A stretch of DNA of 64,000 nucleotides from Haberlea rhodopensis (Eukaryota > Streptophyta > Magnoliopsida > Lamiales > Gesneriaceae): the NCBI GenBank assembly GCA_907163345.1, contig CAJQUN010000023.1:6830598-6894597 (forward strand), written 5' to 3'. Below the pieces are notes generated by a model. It did no database searches. It had not been told where the DNA came from and saw only the letters and a program-made list of their open reading frames with translations. The position numbers and the translations under genes are program-made. Of the stretch, positions 21,364-33,111 are shown in pieces (position 1 is the first letter of the stretch; each line of letters starts with the position of its first letter).

Positions 21364-24300
21364 ATGGCGGCAGATGAAGGAAAAATGAATATTGAAAAGT
21401 TCAATGGTTCAGATTTTGGCTTTTGGAAAATGCAAATAGAAGATTATATGTACCAGAAAGGCCTTTATCAACCTCTCTCGGGTGTGAAGCCAGAAGGCAT
21501 GAAAGATGAAGAATGGGCTCTTCTAGATAGAAAAGCTCTCGGAGTTATTCGACTGACGTTGTCACGCAACGTTGCTTTCAACATAGCAAAAGAAAAGACC
21601 ACGGTGGGTCTTATGGCGGCTCGTTCAAGCATGTACGAGAAGCCATCAGCTTCAAACAAAGTTCATTTGATGAGGCGGTTGTTCAATTTGCGGATGGTAG
21701 AAGGCGGATCGGTCGCTCAACACCTCAATGAACTCAACACAGTGACAACCCAGTTGAGTTCAGTTAGCATTGATTTTGATGATGAAGTACGGGCATTAAT
21801 ACTTTTGTCTTCCCTACCGGAAAGCTGGAATGCTACTGTCACAGCTGTGAGTAGCTCATCAGGAAGTACAAAGTTGAAATTTGATGATGTTCGTGATCTG
21901 GTTCTCAGTGAAGAGATCAGACGGAGAGATTCAAATGAATCATCAACCTCTTCAGTATTACATACAGAGTCAAGAGGTAGAAAATCAAACAGAGGAGGTG
22001 GACGTGGCAAACAAATGGACAGGAGGTCCAAATCTAGGAATCCCCCTAATTCTCAAAACTCAAAGACTATCGAGTGCTGGAAATGCGGGCAGCCCGGACA
22101 TTATAAAAATCAGTGCAAAAATGCACCGAAGAATCAGGAGGTGAAGGCAGAAGCAAACGTTGCTTCTGGAGATGATGCATTAATATGTTCCTTAGAGTGC
22201 AAAGAAGAGTCTTGGGTGTTAGACTCCGGAGCATCATTCCATGCTACTTCGCAGAGAGAACTCTTCGAGAAATATGTCCCCGGAAACCTTGGTAAAGTCT
22301 ACCTTGGTAATGAACAATCTTGCGAGATTGTTGGCAAAGGTATCATAAAGATTAAGTTGAACGGGTCTGTATGGGAACTGAAGGATGTCAGACATATTCC
22401 CGATCTGAGAAAGAACTTAATCTCAGTTGGCCAGTTGGCCGGTGAAGGTCATACAACGGTCTTTCACGGTGATACTTGGAAGATCTCAAAAGGTGCAATG
22501 ATAATTGCTCGAGGCAGTAAGAGTGGTACTCTTTACATGACAGCAGGAGCACGCTGTTCAATTGCAGTTGCAGCAGACACAGAAAGTCCTACTCTGTGGC
22601 ATCAGAGACTTGGCCACATGAGTGAGAAAGGAATGAAGGTGATGCACTCAAAGGGGAAACTTCCGAGCCTTCAGTCAATTAATATTGACACATGTGAAGG
22701 ATGTATTTTTGGAAAGCAGAAAAGAGTTAGCTTTCAGACAGGTACAAGAACCCCAAAGAAGGTGAAACTTGAACTAGTTCACTCTGATGTTTGGGGACCA
22801 ACGACTGTCTCATCCATTAGTGGGAAACACTACTTTGTGATTTTTATTGATGATCACTCCAGGAAAGTATGGGTTTACTTTCTGAAATATAAGTCAGAAG
22901 TATTTGAGGCTTTCAAGATTTGGAAAGCGATGGTTGAAAATGAGACATGTTTGAAGATAAAGAAGCTCAGAACCGACAATGGTGGTGAATATGAAGACAC
23001 CAGATTCAAGAAGTTCTGCTATGAGCACGGAATCAGAATGGAGAGAACCGTGCCTGGTACGCCTCAACACAATGGTGTAGCTGAGCGTATGAACCGGACG
23101 TTGACAGAACGAGCCAGAAGCATGCGGGTACAATCAGGCCTGCCAAAGCAGTTCTGGGCAGAAGCAGTCAACACAGCAGCTTACTTGATTAACCGAGGTC
23201 CATCGGTACCATTGGAGCATAGAATACCAGAAGAGGTATGGAGCGGAAAAGAGGTAAACCTCTCATATCTTAAGGTTTTTGGATGTGTAGCATATGTGCA
23301 TATCAGTGATGCACTCAGAAACAAACTTGATCCCAAATCAAAGAAGTGCACTTTCATTGGTTATGGTGAAGATGAGTTTGGCTACCGCATTTGGGATGAT
23401 GAAAACAAAAAGATGGTCCGCAGCAGAGATGTAATCTTCAACGAACGAGTGATGTATAAGGACAGGCATAACACAGTTGTCAGCGACTCAGAAAAGAGTG
23501 AGCCAGCATATGCAGAGGTAGACGATGTCCCAGAAAGTCATGTGGAACAGATAGTTGAGATTCCTCAGTTAGGGGAATCAATTGATCAAGACAGCGAGCA
23601 GCAGCATGATGCATCTCCTGCTCCAGTTCATGAATTGAGAAGGAGTTCTCGGCCTCATGTACCTAACAGAAGGTATATGAACTATCTGTTGCTAACTGAT
23701 GCAGGTGAGCCTGAATGCTACGATGAAGCATGTCAGACCAAAGATGCCGGCAAGTGGGAGCTTGCCATGAAAGACGAGATGAAGTCTTTGATGTCCAATC
23801 AGACATGGGAACTTGTTGAGTTGCCTATGGACAAGAAGGCACTTCACAACAAATGGGTGTATCGGGTAAAGGAAGATCATGATGGTTCCATGAGATACAA
23901 AGCCCGACTGGTCGTCAAAGGGTTTCAGCAAAAAGAAGGAGTTGACTACTCAGAGATTTTTGCCCCGGTTGTGAAGCTCAATACTATTAGGACTGTATTG
24001 AGTATTGTTGCCAGTGAAAGCCTCCATCTTGAGAAACTGGACGTGAAGACTGCGTTTCTTCACGGAGACATTGATAAGGAGATCTATATGTTTCAACCAG
24101 AAGGTTTCGAAGAGAAAGGAATGGAGAATAAGGTGTGCAAATTGAAAAAGAGCTTGTACGGCCTAAAACAAGCTCCAAGACAATGGTACTTAAAGTTTGA
24201 CGGCTTTATGCACAAGGAAGGTTTCCAGAGGAGCAACGCCGACCATTGTTGCTATTTCAAGAGATATAAGTCCAGTTATATCATTTTGCTACTTTATGTC

Positions 24301-25257
24301 GATGATATGTTAGTAGCTGGTTCTGATATGGACGAAATCAGAAACTTGAAACAGCAGTTGTCAAAAGAATTTGACATGAAAGATTTGGGTCCAGCAAGAA
24401 AGATACTTGGAATGCAAATCACAAGAGATAAGCAAAAGGGAATTTTGCAGTTATCTCAGGCGGAGTACATCAATCGTGTTTTGCAGAGATTCAACATGGG
24501 CGACGCCAAATCAGTTAGCACACCTTTGGCTAGTCATTTTCGCCTATCCAAGGACCAGTGTCCTCAGACGGAAGAAGAAAAAGAGTCCATGGCTAAAGTT
24601 CCTTATGCTTCAGCCATTGGGAGTTTGATGTACGCAATGGTCTGTACAAGGCCAGACATTGCCCATGCAGTGGGAGTTGTCAGCAGGTTTATGTCAAATC
24701 CAGGAAAGGCTCATTGGGAAGCAGTTAAGTGGATTTTGAGGTATCTACGAGGCACTGCAAAGAAGTGTTTGTACTTTGGAAAAAGAGAACTAAAAGTACA
24801 AGGTTACGTAGATGCAGACTATGGAGGTGATGTCGATCACCGGAAAAGCACCACAGGATATGTATTCACTGTTGGAACTACAGTTGTTAGTTGGATGTCG
24901 CGGATACAAAAAATTGTAGCTTTATCCACTACAGAGGCTAAATATGTTGCAGTGACTGAAGCCAGTAAAGAATTGATATGGCTTCAAGGTTTGTTAACAG
25001 AGCTGGGATTCAATCAGGAGAAGAATGTTTTGTATAGTGATAGTCAGAGTGCAATACATCTGGCAAAGAATTCAGCATTCCACTCTAGAACAAAACATAT
25101 TGGTCTCCGTTATCACTTCATCAGATCTCTGCTTCAGGATGATGTGCTAACATTAGAGAAGATCCAAGGAAGTAAGAATCCAGCAGATATGTTAACAAAG
25201 GTAGTGACCATTGATAAACTGAAGTTGTGTTCAACTTCAGTTGGCTTGCTAGATTGA
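21364..25257 (+). CDS. Copia gag-pol polyprotein, uninterrupted, about 1297 aa
   Basis: Encodes capsid, protease, integrase, reverse transcriptase and RNase H in the copia order. I start it at the first ATG (21364, MAADEGKMNIEKFNG); the open frame 5' of it begins with a TTG. Gag holds a CCHC knuckle CWKCGQPGHYKNQC (residues about 238-251). The protease active site is WVLDSGAS (Asp at about 287). Then come the GAG-pre-integrase LWHQRLGHMS, integrase HSDVWGP, TDNGGEY and ERMNRTL, RT with FLHGDIDKEIYM and YVDDML (about 978), and RNase H with VDADYGGD and TTEAKYVA. No stop or frameshift was seen. Length is close to tobacco Tnt1 (about 1328 aa). Confidence 0.95.
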   Translation: MAADEGKMNIEKFNGSDFGFWKMQIEDYMYQKGLYQPLSGVKPEGMKDEEWALLDRKALGVIRLTLSRNVAFNIAKEKTTVGLMAARSSMYEKPSASNKVHLMRRLFNLRMVEGGSVAQHLNELNTVTTQLSSVSIDFDDEVRALILLSSLPESWNATVTAVSSSSGSTKLKFDDVRDLVLSEEIRRRDSNESSTSSVLHTESRGRKSNRGGGRGKQMDRRSKSRNPPNSQNSKTIECWKCGQPGHYKNQCKNAPKNQEVKAEANVASGDDALICSLECKEESWVLDSGASFHATSQRELFEKYVPGNLGKVYLGNEQSCEIVGKGIIKIKLNGSVWELKDVRHIPDLRKNLISVGQLAGEGHTTVFHGDTWKISKGAMIIARGSKSGTLYMTAGARCSIAVAADTESPTLWHQRLGHMSEKGMKVMHSKGKLPSLQSINIDTCEGCIFGKQKRVSFQTGTRTPKKVKLELVHSDVWGPTTVSSISGKHYFVIFIDDHSRKVWVYFLKYKSEVFEAFKIWKAMVENETCLKIKKLRTDNGGEYEDTRFKKFCYEHGIRMERTVPGTPQHNGVAERMNRTLTERARSMRVQSGLPKQFWAEAVNTAAYLINRGPSVPLEHRIPEEVWSGKEVNLSYLKVFGCVAYVHISDALRNKLDPKSKKCTFIGYGEDEFGYRIWDDENKKMVRSRDVIFNERVMYKDRHNTVVSDSEKSEPAYAEVDDVPESHVEQIVEIPQLGESIDQDSEQQHDASPAPVHELRRSSRPHVPNRRYMNYLLLTDAGEPECYDEACQTKDAGKWELAMKDEMKSLMSNQTWELVELPMDKKALHNKWVYRVKEDHDGSMRYKARLVVKGFQQKEGVDYSEIFAPVVKLNTIRTVLSIVASESLHLEKLDVKTAFLHGDIDKEIYMFQPEGFEEKGMENKVCKLKKSLYGLKQAPRQWYLKFDGFMHKEGFQRSNADHCCYFKRYKSSYIILLLYVDDMLVAGSDMDEIRNLKQQLSKEFDMKDLGPARKILGMQITRDKQKGILQLSQAEYINRVLQRFNMGDAKSVSTPLASHFRLSKDQCPQTEEEKESMAKVPYASAIGSLMYAMVCTRPDIAHAVGVVSRFMSNPGKAHWEAVKWILRYLRGTAKKCLYFGKRELKVQGYVDADYGGDVDHRKSTTGYVFTVGTTVVSWMSRIQKIVALSTTEAKYVAVTEASKELIWLQGLLTELGFNQEKNVLYSDSQSAIHLAKNSAFHSRTKHIGLRYHFIRSLLQDDVLTLEKIQGSKNPADMLTKVVTIDKLKLCSTSVGLLD

Positions 25258-25327
25258 CAGGCCAGAAGAGGCTGCTGCATTGATCGAGGTGTGAAGACAG
25301 ATTGAGATCAGTCTTCAAGTGGGAGAT

Positions 25328-25783
25328 TGTTAGTCAAAGGAATAAATATGGGGGGCCCATATTTGTTGAAAATTGTGGCCAAAATTTTTCAAGGAAATCT
25401 GCATAAAGATTTGTCAGAAACGTGCAAAGAAAAATTGACAAATATTTTTGTCAAATACGCGTGAACAACGCGTGAATAAATTCTATAAATAGAGTTACAT
25501 TTTCATTCAGAAAAATATCAAATTGTAGAGAGAAAAATAACACAGTGCAATCAGAGTAAAAATACTAGTGAGAGAAAATTGCTGTATAATTTTCTGAGTG
25601 TTTTTCAGATTGAGTGTTGTCAGTGTTTTGTAAACACTTGTATTTTTCTTCAATAAAAGATCTGCAGCAGCCCCGTGGATGTAGGCTTATTTTTGCCGAA
25701 CCACGTAAATCTTGTGTTTTTATTCCGCATTTATTTTTGCTCCCACATATCTGACCAGAAAATATTTCGTTATTTTCCCAACA
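25328..25783 (+). repeat. 3' LTR of the Tnt1-like element (456 bp)
   Basis: Matches the 5' LTR except for one substitution and one extra A (GTAAAAATACTAG). It follows the purine tract AAGTGGGAGAT and ends at the right target duplication CTATC. Confidence 0.95.
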
Positions 25784-25788
25784 CTATC

Positions 25789-26278
25789 TGTTGCACACTG
25801 CATATGTCGAGAATCACTTCCATTCCTTAAGCACTTCCATTCTTACTGCCAATTCTCGGACTTGGTTTTTGGATACAAGAACTAAATCAATATTGAAAAT
25901 AAACAAAATAGCCAATTGAAACGATTCCAGATTCCTTGGCACACACACACATGTGACAGATTCCACAATGCATTAAGCCCAAAGCAATATCAGAAATGAA
26001 ATCACAATTCACATCAGAATATAAATTCGATGGAAAAAGGGCAAATGATACGCAACATTAAAGAATAAAAGAAAGTGAAAGAAATGACATCGGATATACG
26101 TGGTTCGGCTGTAAGTAATTTCTTAATGATATAAACATGCTGTAATATATCAAAAGCGGAATAAATGGAATAAATTCATACCTCCAACCATTCATATTCT
26201 TGCTCAACAGGTTACGAGAAATGCTTTGATTTTCTGGTTAAAAGTTCTTCTACTGTATAGATTGTTAACTTAGGAACC
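25789..26278. other. Spacer between the two copia insertions
   Basis: Contains GATATACGTGGTTCGGC near 26094, a motif often seen in copia LTRs, so part may be an old LTR fragment. Otherwise nothing recognised. Confidence 0.4.
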
Positions 26279-26558
26279 TGTTAAATTCATGCAAATATAA
26301 GCATGAATCATGTAAAATGATATGTATGAACCATATTCAAATCCAGGAAGAACAATTAAGAAGTAATAATCATGATCAAGTTCATGAGAAAATGAAGAGA
26401 GAGAAATGGAGAAATGAGTTATGTTATTCAATACCAATTCTACACGTTCAGATACAACGTATATGTATTGTTATTGTAACTATCAACAGCTATCAACCAC
26501 TAATTACTATCTGTTAATCATTAACTAACTAACCAACTGAAACTAACTCAATTTAACA

Positions 26559-27944
26559 GTCCCCATCAAGCTTATAAGATCTTGATCATATTAAGCATGG
26601 ACATCAAAAACTGTGTTGTTGGGATGATAAAGCCTTCGTAGACAAATCCGCGGGTTGATCATGAGTTGATATGTGAAATGTAGAAATAAGACCACGATTA
26701 ATCTTCTCTCGAATAAGATGACAGTCGATTTTGATGTGTTTTATACGGTCATGGTATAATGGATTGGATGCAATGTGTAGTGCCGCTTGATTATCACAAT
26801 AAAGCATAGTAGGTTGATCAATTGTGTGCCCCATATCTGTAAGAATGCCTTTGATCCAAAGAATTTCACAAGTGGTGGAAGCCATTGATCGATATTCTGC
26901 TTTCGCCGAAGAACGTGATATGGTATTTTGTTTTTTTGATATCCAGGAAATGGATGATGATCCAAGTTTGATAAAACAACCAGTAACTGATTTCCTACTA
27001 ATGGGACATGCTGCCCAGTCAGAATCACAGTGGGCCGATAGAGTAAAATCATTCTTGGATGCAAGAAGTAATCCCAAACCAGGAGCCTGTTTGAGATAAG
27101 CCAATATCCTTATTGCTGTGCCCATATGTGACTGCTTTTGAGAGTGCATAACTTAACTCAATTGTTGTACAGGAAAACATATATCAGGCCTTGTAACAGT
27201 AAGGTAAATGAGTCGACCGATAAGACGTTGAAACTCATAAGCATCCTTCAATAAATCATTTGGTTTTGAACCCAAAGTATCAGCATGAGCAAGACGATCA
27301 TAATTCAGTAGAAGTAAGCTTTAAATGTTGCTCCATTGAGTGTCAAAAGGCTTGCATTCCAACATTCCTGGTTCTGATAACAATTCAAGAACATATTTTC
27401 TTTGATTAAGAGAAATGCCTTCCTTGGAACAAGCCACCTCAATCCCTAGGAAATAAAGTAGGGTTCCAAGATCCTTGATAGCAAAATTATCATGAAGTTT
27501 AGTTTTGAGTAGCCGAATGGCATCAACATCGTTGCCTATAATAACTATATCATCAACATACACTACAAGGAGTATATACTTCGAACCATCCTTTTTAAGA
27601 AAGAGGGAATGACCATTGGAGGATTGAGTGAACCCTATATGAATCAAGACTTGACTGAATTTCTGATTCCATTGACTGCTGGCTTGTTTCAAGCCATATA
27701 AAGATTTTAATAGCTTGCAAACAACAGTTTTGTTCTGAGAAATCCAAGAGAACGGTCATCTAAATCTCTTCATGAAGATCACCTATAAGAATGCGTTTGT
27801 AATGTCCATCTGGTGCAGAGGCCAATTCCTGGCTGCAGCAATACTAAGCAAACATCTTACGGTCACAATTTTGGCTACCAGAGAGAAAGTATCGTGGTAG
27901 TCTATCCCAAATTGTTGTGTGTAACCTTTAGCGACAAGCCTATC
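26559..27944 (-). pseudogene. Element A pol, 3' part (RT and RNase H)
   Basis: RT pieces [45 protein letters not shown] (27321-27692 open) and RNase H pieces DSDWAACPISRKSVTG, SSAKAEYRSM and LYCDNQAALHIA (26604-27149 open) lie in different frames. The gene is interrupted at its 5' side by element B. Confidence 0.88.
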
Positions 27945-30900
27945 TGAAAGCAAAATAGAAGGAATAAATCGAGAGAGTCTGTGCTCTCTTCTTTTTTTTT
28001 TTTTATTAATTTATCAACTTTATTGAATACAAAGAAAGGTCCTCTATATATAGAATACTATAAAAGATAATCTTAATCTACAATTTAAATATAAGATAAG
28101 TAAATCTATAATCTATGATCTACAAAACTCTTAGTATCCTTATCAATACCCCCCCTCAAGCTGGAGTGTATAAATTATGCATTCCAAGCTTGTCAATGAA
28201 TTTTTCCAACATGGGTCGAAACAGGCCTTTAATAAGTATGTCTGCAGTCTGTTCTGATGTGGGAATGTAGACAATGCTGATTGTTCCTTCATCAATCTTT
28301 TCTTTGATGAAATGTCGATCTACCTCTACGTGTTTGGTTCGATCGTGATGTACTGGATTGTGTGAGGTGTCAATGGCAGCCTTGTTGTCACATAGTAGTT
28401 TTAGAGGTAGTGTTATACTCAATTTCAGTTCTTCAAGCAACATTTTTAACCATAAGGCTTCACAAACACCATGAGCCACTAATCTTAATTCAGCTTCGGC
28501 ACTACTTCTTGCTACCACCTGTTGTTTCTTGCTTTTCCAAGTTACTAGGTTTCCCCACACAAACGAACAATACCCTGATGTTGACCTTCTATCACTTATT
28601 GAGTCTGCCCAATCAGCATCCGTGAACATTTCAACATCTCTTGTATCTGTTTTTCGAAAAATAGGCCTTTGCCCGGAGACCCTTTTAAGTACTTTGAAAT
28701 CCGATAAACTGCAATCATGTGTTCCTCCAATGGGGCATGCATGAACTGGCTTACACAACTCACTGGGAAAGCTATATCTGGTCTAGTGTGAGAAAGATAG
28801 ATTAGTTTCCCCACTAGACGTTGATATCTTCCCTTATCAAAGGGATTGCTACTCATAGTTTCTCCTAGTTTTACATTAGAATCCATCGGAGTATCAACTG
28901 GTTTGCACCCAAGCATCCCGGTCTCCTTTAGAAGATCTATTACATACTTTCGTTGAGAGACAGAAATTCCAGATTTGTTCCTCGCCACTTCCATCCCAAG
29001 GAAATACCTCAATTTACCCAAATCCTTCATTTCAAATTCAGCTGCAAGCCTTCCTTTCAACCTTTCTATTTCTTCTTGATCATCACCTGTGAGTATGATA
29101 TCATCCACATAGACAATTAATAGAGTTTTTTTCCATTCTTATGTCTATAAAACAATGTATGATCAGTATTGGCTTGATGATAGTCAAGTTTCATGACTGC
29201 TTTAGTAAATCTATCAAACCAAGCCCGTGGAGATTGTTTTAGCCCGTACAATGATTTCTTCAGTTTGCAGACCTTATCCCTCTTACTTTCTTCATCAAAC
29301 CCTGGAGGTAATGTCATGTATACTTCCTCTTCGAGATCTCCATTCAAAAAAGTATTTTTTTACATCCAATTGATATAGAGGCCAATCAAGATTTGCTGCT
29401 ATTGATAATAGTACCCTTACTGTATTAATCTTGACAACCGGAGCAAATGTTTCTTGGTAATCAATGCCGTATGTTTGTGTATATCCTTTGCTACTAACCT
29501 TGCTTTATATCGATCAATTTGTCCATCAGCCGTATACTTAACAGTGAAGACCCATTTGCAACCCACTTGGGTCTTTTCCTTCGGTTTTTTTACAATCTCC
29601 CACGTGCCATTCATTTCAAGAGCTCTCATCTCTTCTAAGATAGCCTTCTTCCAGTTCGGGTCACTCCAAGCCTCTTGTATTGTAATAGGGATCTTAGTAT
29701 TTGAGAGATTAGTCACCAAGGCTTGGATAGAAGATGACAAGTGTCCATAAGACACAAATCTGGCAAGAGAATGCTCTGTGCATGACCGAGTCCTTTTTCT
29801 CAATGCTATAGGGATGTCAAGATCTTCAAGGTTAGGTATATGAGATAAATCAGTATCAAGTTCATAGGTACCTCTTTTGACGCGGAATTTGAGTCAGAAG
29901 ATTGAGTGTCAAGTCCAATGGATGGTGTAGGTTCTGCTACCTTTTTGGAGGGATCTTTACGTGAGTAATGGAAAGGGAATGGCTGTAATAAATCTCCCCC
30001 TGCCGTGAGCTGCTAGAGAGGAGGAGACGGAGGGTCTGGGTTGTGAGGTTGTGAAGGCACGGCAGAGACTTCCCGTAGATAATCAAAAGGTTGTGGCTGA
30101 GTAGAAGCTGGGCAAGGTGAGGGAAAAACTCCCCCTCATGATGAGCCATCGTGTCTGGTTTAGGAAAGAAAGGAGCCGATTCAAAGAAAGTGACATCGCG
30201 AGAGATAAAGTATTTGTGCAGAGAGGGTGAGTAACAGCGATACCCTTTTTGGGTGGATGAGTAACCAAAAAATATGCATTTGTGTGACCGAGGATCTAGT
30301 TTACTACGATTTTGATCATGTATATGGACGAATGCAGTGCAACCAAACACCCGAAGATCGAGAGTCGAGAAAGACCGATATTCTGGGAACACATGATGTA
30401 GACAATCAATGGGGGACTTAAATTTCAGAAGTCGGGAAGGCATCCGATTTATCAAATAGCATGCAGTGAGTAGTGCATCTCCCCAAAAAAGCTTGGGAAC
30501 ATTAGAGGTGAACATAAGAGAGCGTGCAACTTCAAGTAGATGTCTGTTTTTACGTTCTGAAATACCGTTTTGTTGTGGTGTGTTAACACAAGAGCTGTGA
30601 TGAATGATGCCATTGGTAGTCAAAAAATCAGATAAGATGGAGTTAAAAAATTCTGTGCCATTATCCGTACGTAAAATTTTAATTGATGTATTAAATTGAG
30701 TTTTAACCATCGAATAAAAGTTTTGAAATACAATTCCAGCCTCTGATTTTTCTTTTAAAAGGTAGACCCAACAAACACGAGTATGATCGTCCGTAAAAGT
30801 AATGAACCACCTCTTATGAGAAGTTGTAGACATACGGGAGGGGCCCCAAATATCACTATGAATTAAATTAAAAGGCGCAGAAGATTTATAAGAAGATGGT

Positions 30901-33106
30901 GGTAAAAAAACTCTTGTATGTTTTGATAATTGACAAATCTCACATTGAAAAAGATCATTGTGTCTAAACATAGAAGGAAACCAACGTTTCAAATAAGCAA
31001 AATTCGGATGGCCTAATCTAAAATGGAGAAGCATAATCTGTTGCACGCGGGAAAGAGAAGGAGGAGATGTTGGAGTATGGACAGCATGGCTCACAAAGGA
31101 ATCCTCCTGAAGGTAGTAGAGACCTGAAATCGCCTTAGCACTGCCAATCTTCTTCCTTGAATTCCGATCCTGAAAAACACAAGAGGATGGTGCAGTACAA
31201 TCCAAATCCTTGGTCAACTTGTGGACTGACAACAAATTGCAAGCTAAAGATGGCACATATAACACATCAAGGAGAATTAAATTAGGAGTTACAGATATAT
31301 TGCCACGACCAACAACCGTGGCATAAGAACCATTGGCGATTTTTACTCGGTGAGTAGCCAACACTGGTACAAATGTAGTAAACATATTCTTAGTTGAAGA
31401 CATGTGATTGGAAGCACCCGAGTCAATGATCCAATGCTCACCTGGCTGATTGAGAGCGCTAAGGGCAACGTGCACAGTACCTGTGGCGGCACTTAAGGAG
31501 GAATTCTGACTGCTGGCCGATAGTAATTTGAGAAGCTGATCAAGTTGGTCTTTCGATATTGAAGTATCGGAGGAGGAGGACTGTTCCGAAGCAAGAGCAA
31601 CCTGTGGAGCCTCCCTATCCTTTTGCTTAAACCTGTTTGGGACCCAATCGGTTGGCTTACCATGAATTTTCCAGCATGTTTCGACAGTATGCCAAGACCG
31701 CTTACAACGGTCACACCATGGTTTCCCATCATTGGTGCGTGGAGTAGATGAATCAGCCGGAGTGTGAGTAATAAGAGCAGATGCTTCAGGATTCTGTAAT
31801 GTAGGCGAAAGCATCACACGACGCCGATTCTCCTCCCGACGTATAATTGCAAACGCCTCATCAATTGTAGGCAGCGGAGTTAACCCCAAAATACGCCCAC
31901 GAGCCTCATCCAAATCTCGACCGAGACCCGCCAAGAAATCATACACGCGATCTTTAGCGATCAGATTACGATAAAGAATAGCGTCAGCCGGGTCTTTCCA
32001 GTCGCAAACCATAAACAAATCAAGTTCCTGCCAAATCCGCTTGAGGGAACCAAAATAATCGGTCACTGTCTTGTCTCCTTGCTTTAAGTTGCGGGATTGG
32101 TTCCACAATTCAAAGATTTGTGAGGAATCAGCAAGGTCAGAGTATGCCAGCGAGACAACATCCCATATTTCTTTGGCCGTGGAGTGAAAGAGATATGTGG
32201 AACTAATGCTATCAACCATGGAATTGAGAAGCTAAGCCATTACCATGGAATTGTTGATGTCCCAAGGAGCAAACAATGGATCAGTGGTTGGGAGTTGAAG
32301 AATAGACCCATCAAGGAAGCCGTATTTTCCTTTGTCGCGAATTACCAATTGGACGGATCTCGACCATTGAAGAAAGTTTTATGTCCGTCAATTTGTGGTT
32401 GGTATTTTGTAAAGAATAGGCGTCAACAGCGATTGAATTTGGAGGAATATGAGTGGGTTTATCATCTGAAGAGGCCATGTGTGAGAAATAGGAGATAAAA
32501 AAATTGTTATTCGACGTAGAGGAGAAAGTTTCTCCGAGAAACAGACGACGAAACAGATTCTGGAAACAAACAACGATGGAATTCGTGAAGAAAACGTCCA
32601 ATTACTGCGATAAAGATGAACGACGTGCGAACTACGTTGAAACGCAATTCACGTCGGGTTGATGAGAACGACGATGATGCGCAATTCTCGTCTGGTCTAA
32701 GGGAACGAATTACATGCGCAATTCACGTCAAGTTCAGACGAAACGATGTTGATGCGAAAAAAAAATCACAGAGAGTTTTCGCAAATCACGTCGAGAATTA
32801 GACTAACGACAGTGAGGCGAAAATCACAGAATTTGGCTGTAAAAAAAATGTATATGTGATCTTATGGCTCTGATACCATGAAAGCAAAATAGAAGGAATA
32901 AATCGAGAGAGTCTGTGCTCTCTTCTTCTTCTTTTTATTAATTTATCAACTTAATTGAATACAAAGAAAGGTCATCTATATATAGAGGAGAAAAGAGTTC
33001 TACTATCTTAGAATACTATAAAAGATAATCTTAATCTACGATTTAAATATAAGATAAGTAAATCTATAATCTAAGATCTACAAAACTCTTAGTATCCTTA
33101 TCAATA
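27945..33106 (-). mobile_element. Element B: Ty1-copia retrotransposon nested in A
   Basis: Inserted in the RT region of A with a perfect target duplication CTATC (27940-27944 and 33107-33111). 3' LTR 27945-28148 (204 bp) and 5' LTR 32879-33106 (228 bp). The left LTR lacks about 26 bp found in the right one, and a few substitutions separate them. On the minus strand the LTR starts TATTGATAAGG and ends GCTTTCA, a TA..CA rather than TG..CA border. PBS TGGTATCAGAGCCAT adjoins the 5' LTR, and the purine tract TTGAGGGGGG adjoins the 3' LTR. Confidence 0.92.
28150..32478 (-). pseudogene. Element B gag-pol with stops and frameshifts
   Basis: Gag starts at the ATG at 32478 (MASSDDKPTHIPPN). It shifts frame near 32350 and has an amber codon near 32232 (ATG GCT TAG). 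It is then open for 760 codons (32219-29937) through the gag core, a CX2C-type knuckle (WCDRCKRSWHTVETCWKIHG), protease HWIIDSGASNHMS and integrase HSDIWGP, TDNGTEF, ERKNRHLLE. RT and RNase H follow in separate frames: [50 protein letters not shown] and LLCDNKAAIDTS. It is not functional as read. Confidence 0.9.
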
Positions 33107-33111
33107 CTATC

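Larger units (their letters stand above)
20712..25783 (+). mobile_element. Full-length Tnt1-like Ty1-copia retrotransposon, apparently young
   Basis: A complete element with a perfect 5-bp target duplication CTATC (20707-20711 and 25784-25788). LTRs are 20712-21166 and 25328-25783, starting TGTTAG and ending CCAACA. The primer-binding site TGGTATCAGAGC (21169-21180) matches initiator Met-tRNA. A polypurine tract AAGTGGGAGA ends just before the 3' LTR. By eye the LTRs differ by one substitution (TTGGCAAAT against TTGACAAAT) and one A insertion. The polyprotein is open. All structural parts needed for transposition are present. Confidence 0.95.

Noticed and set aside
20707..33111. Same target duplication CTATC for the Tnt1-like element and for element B
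   Set aside because: They are different families with different LTR ends; a 5-bp match can arise by chance, so no common event is inferred.
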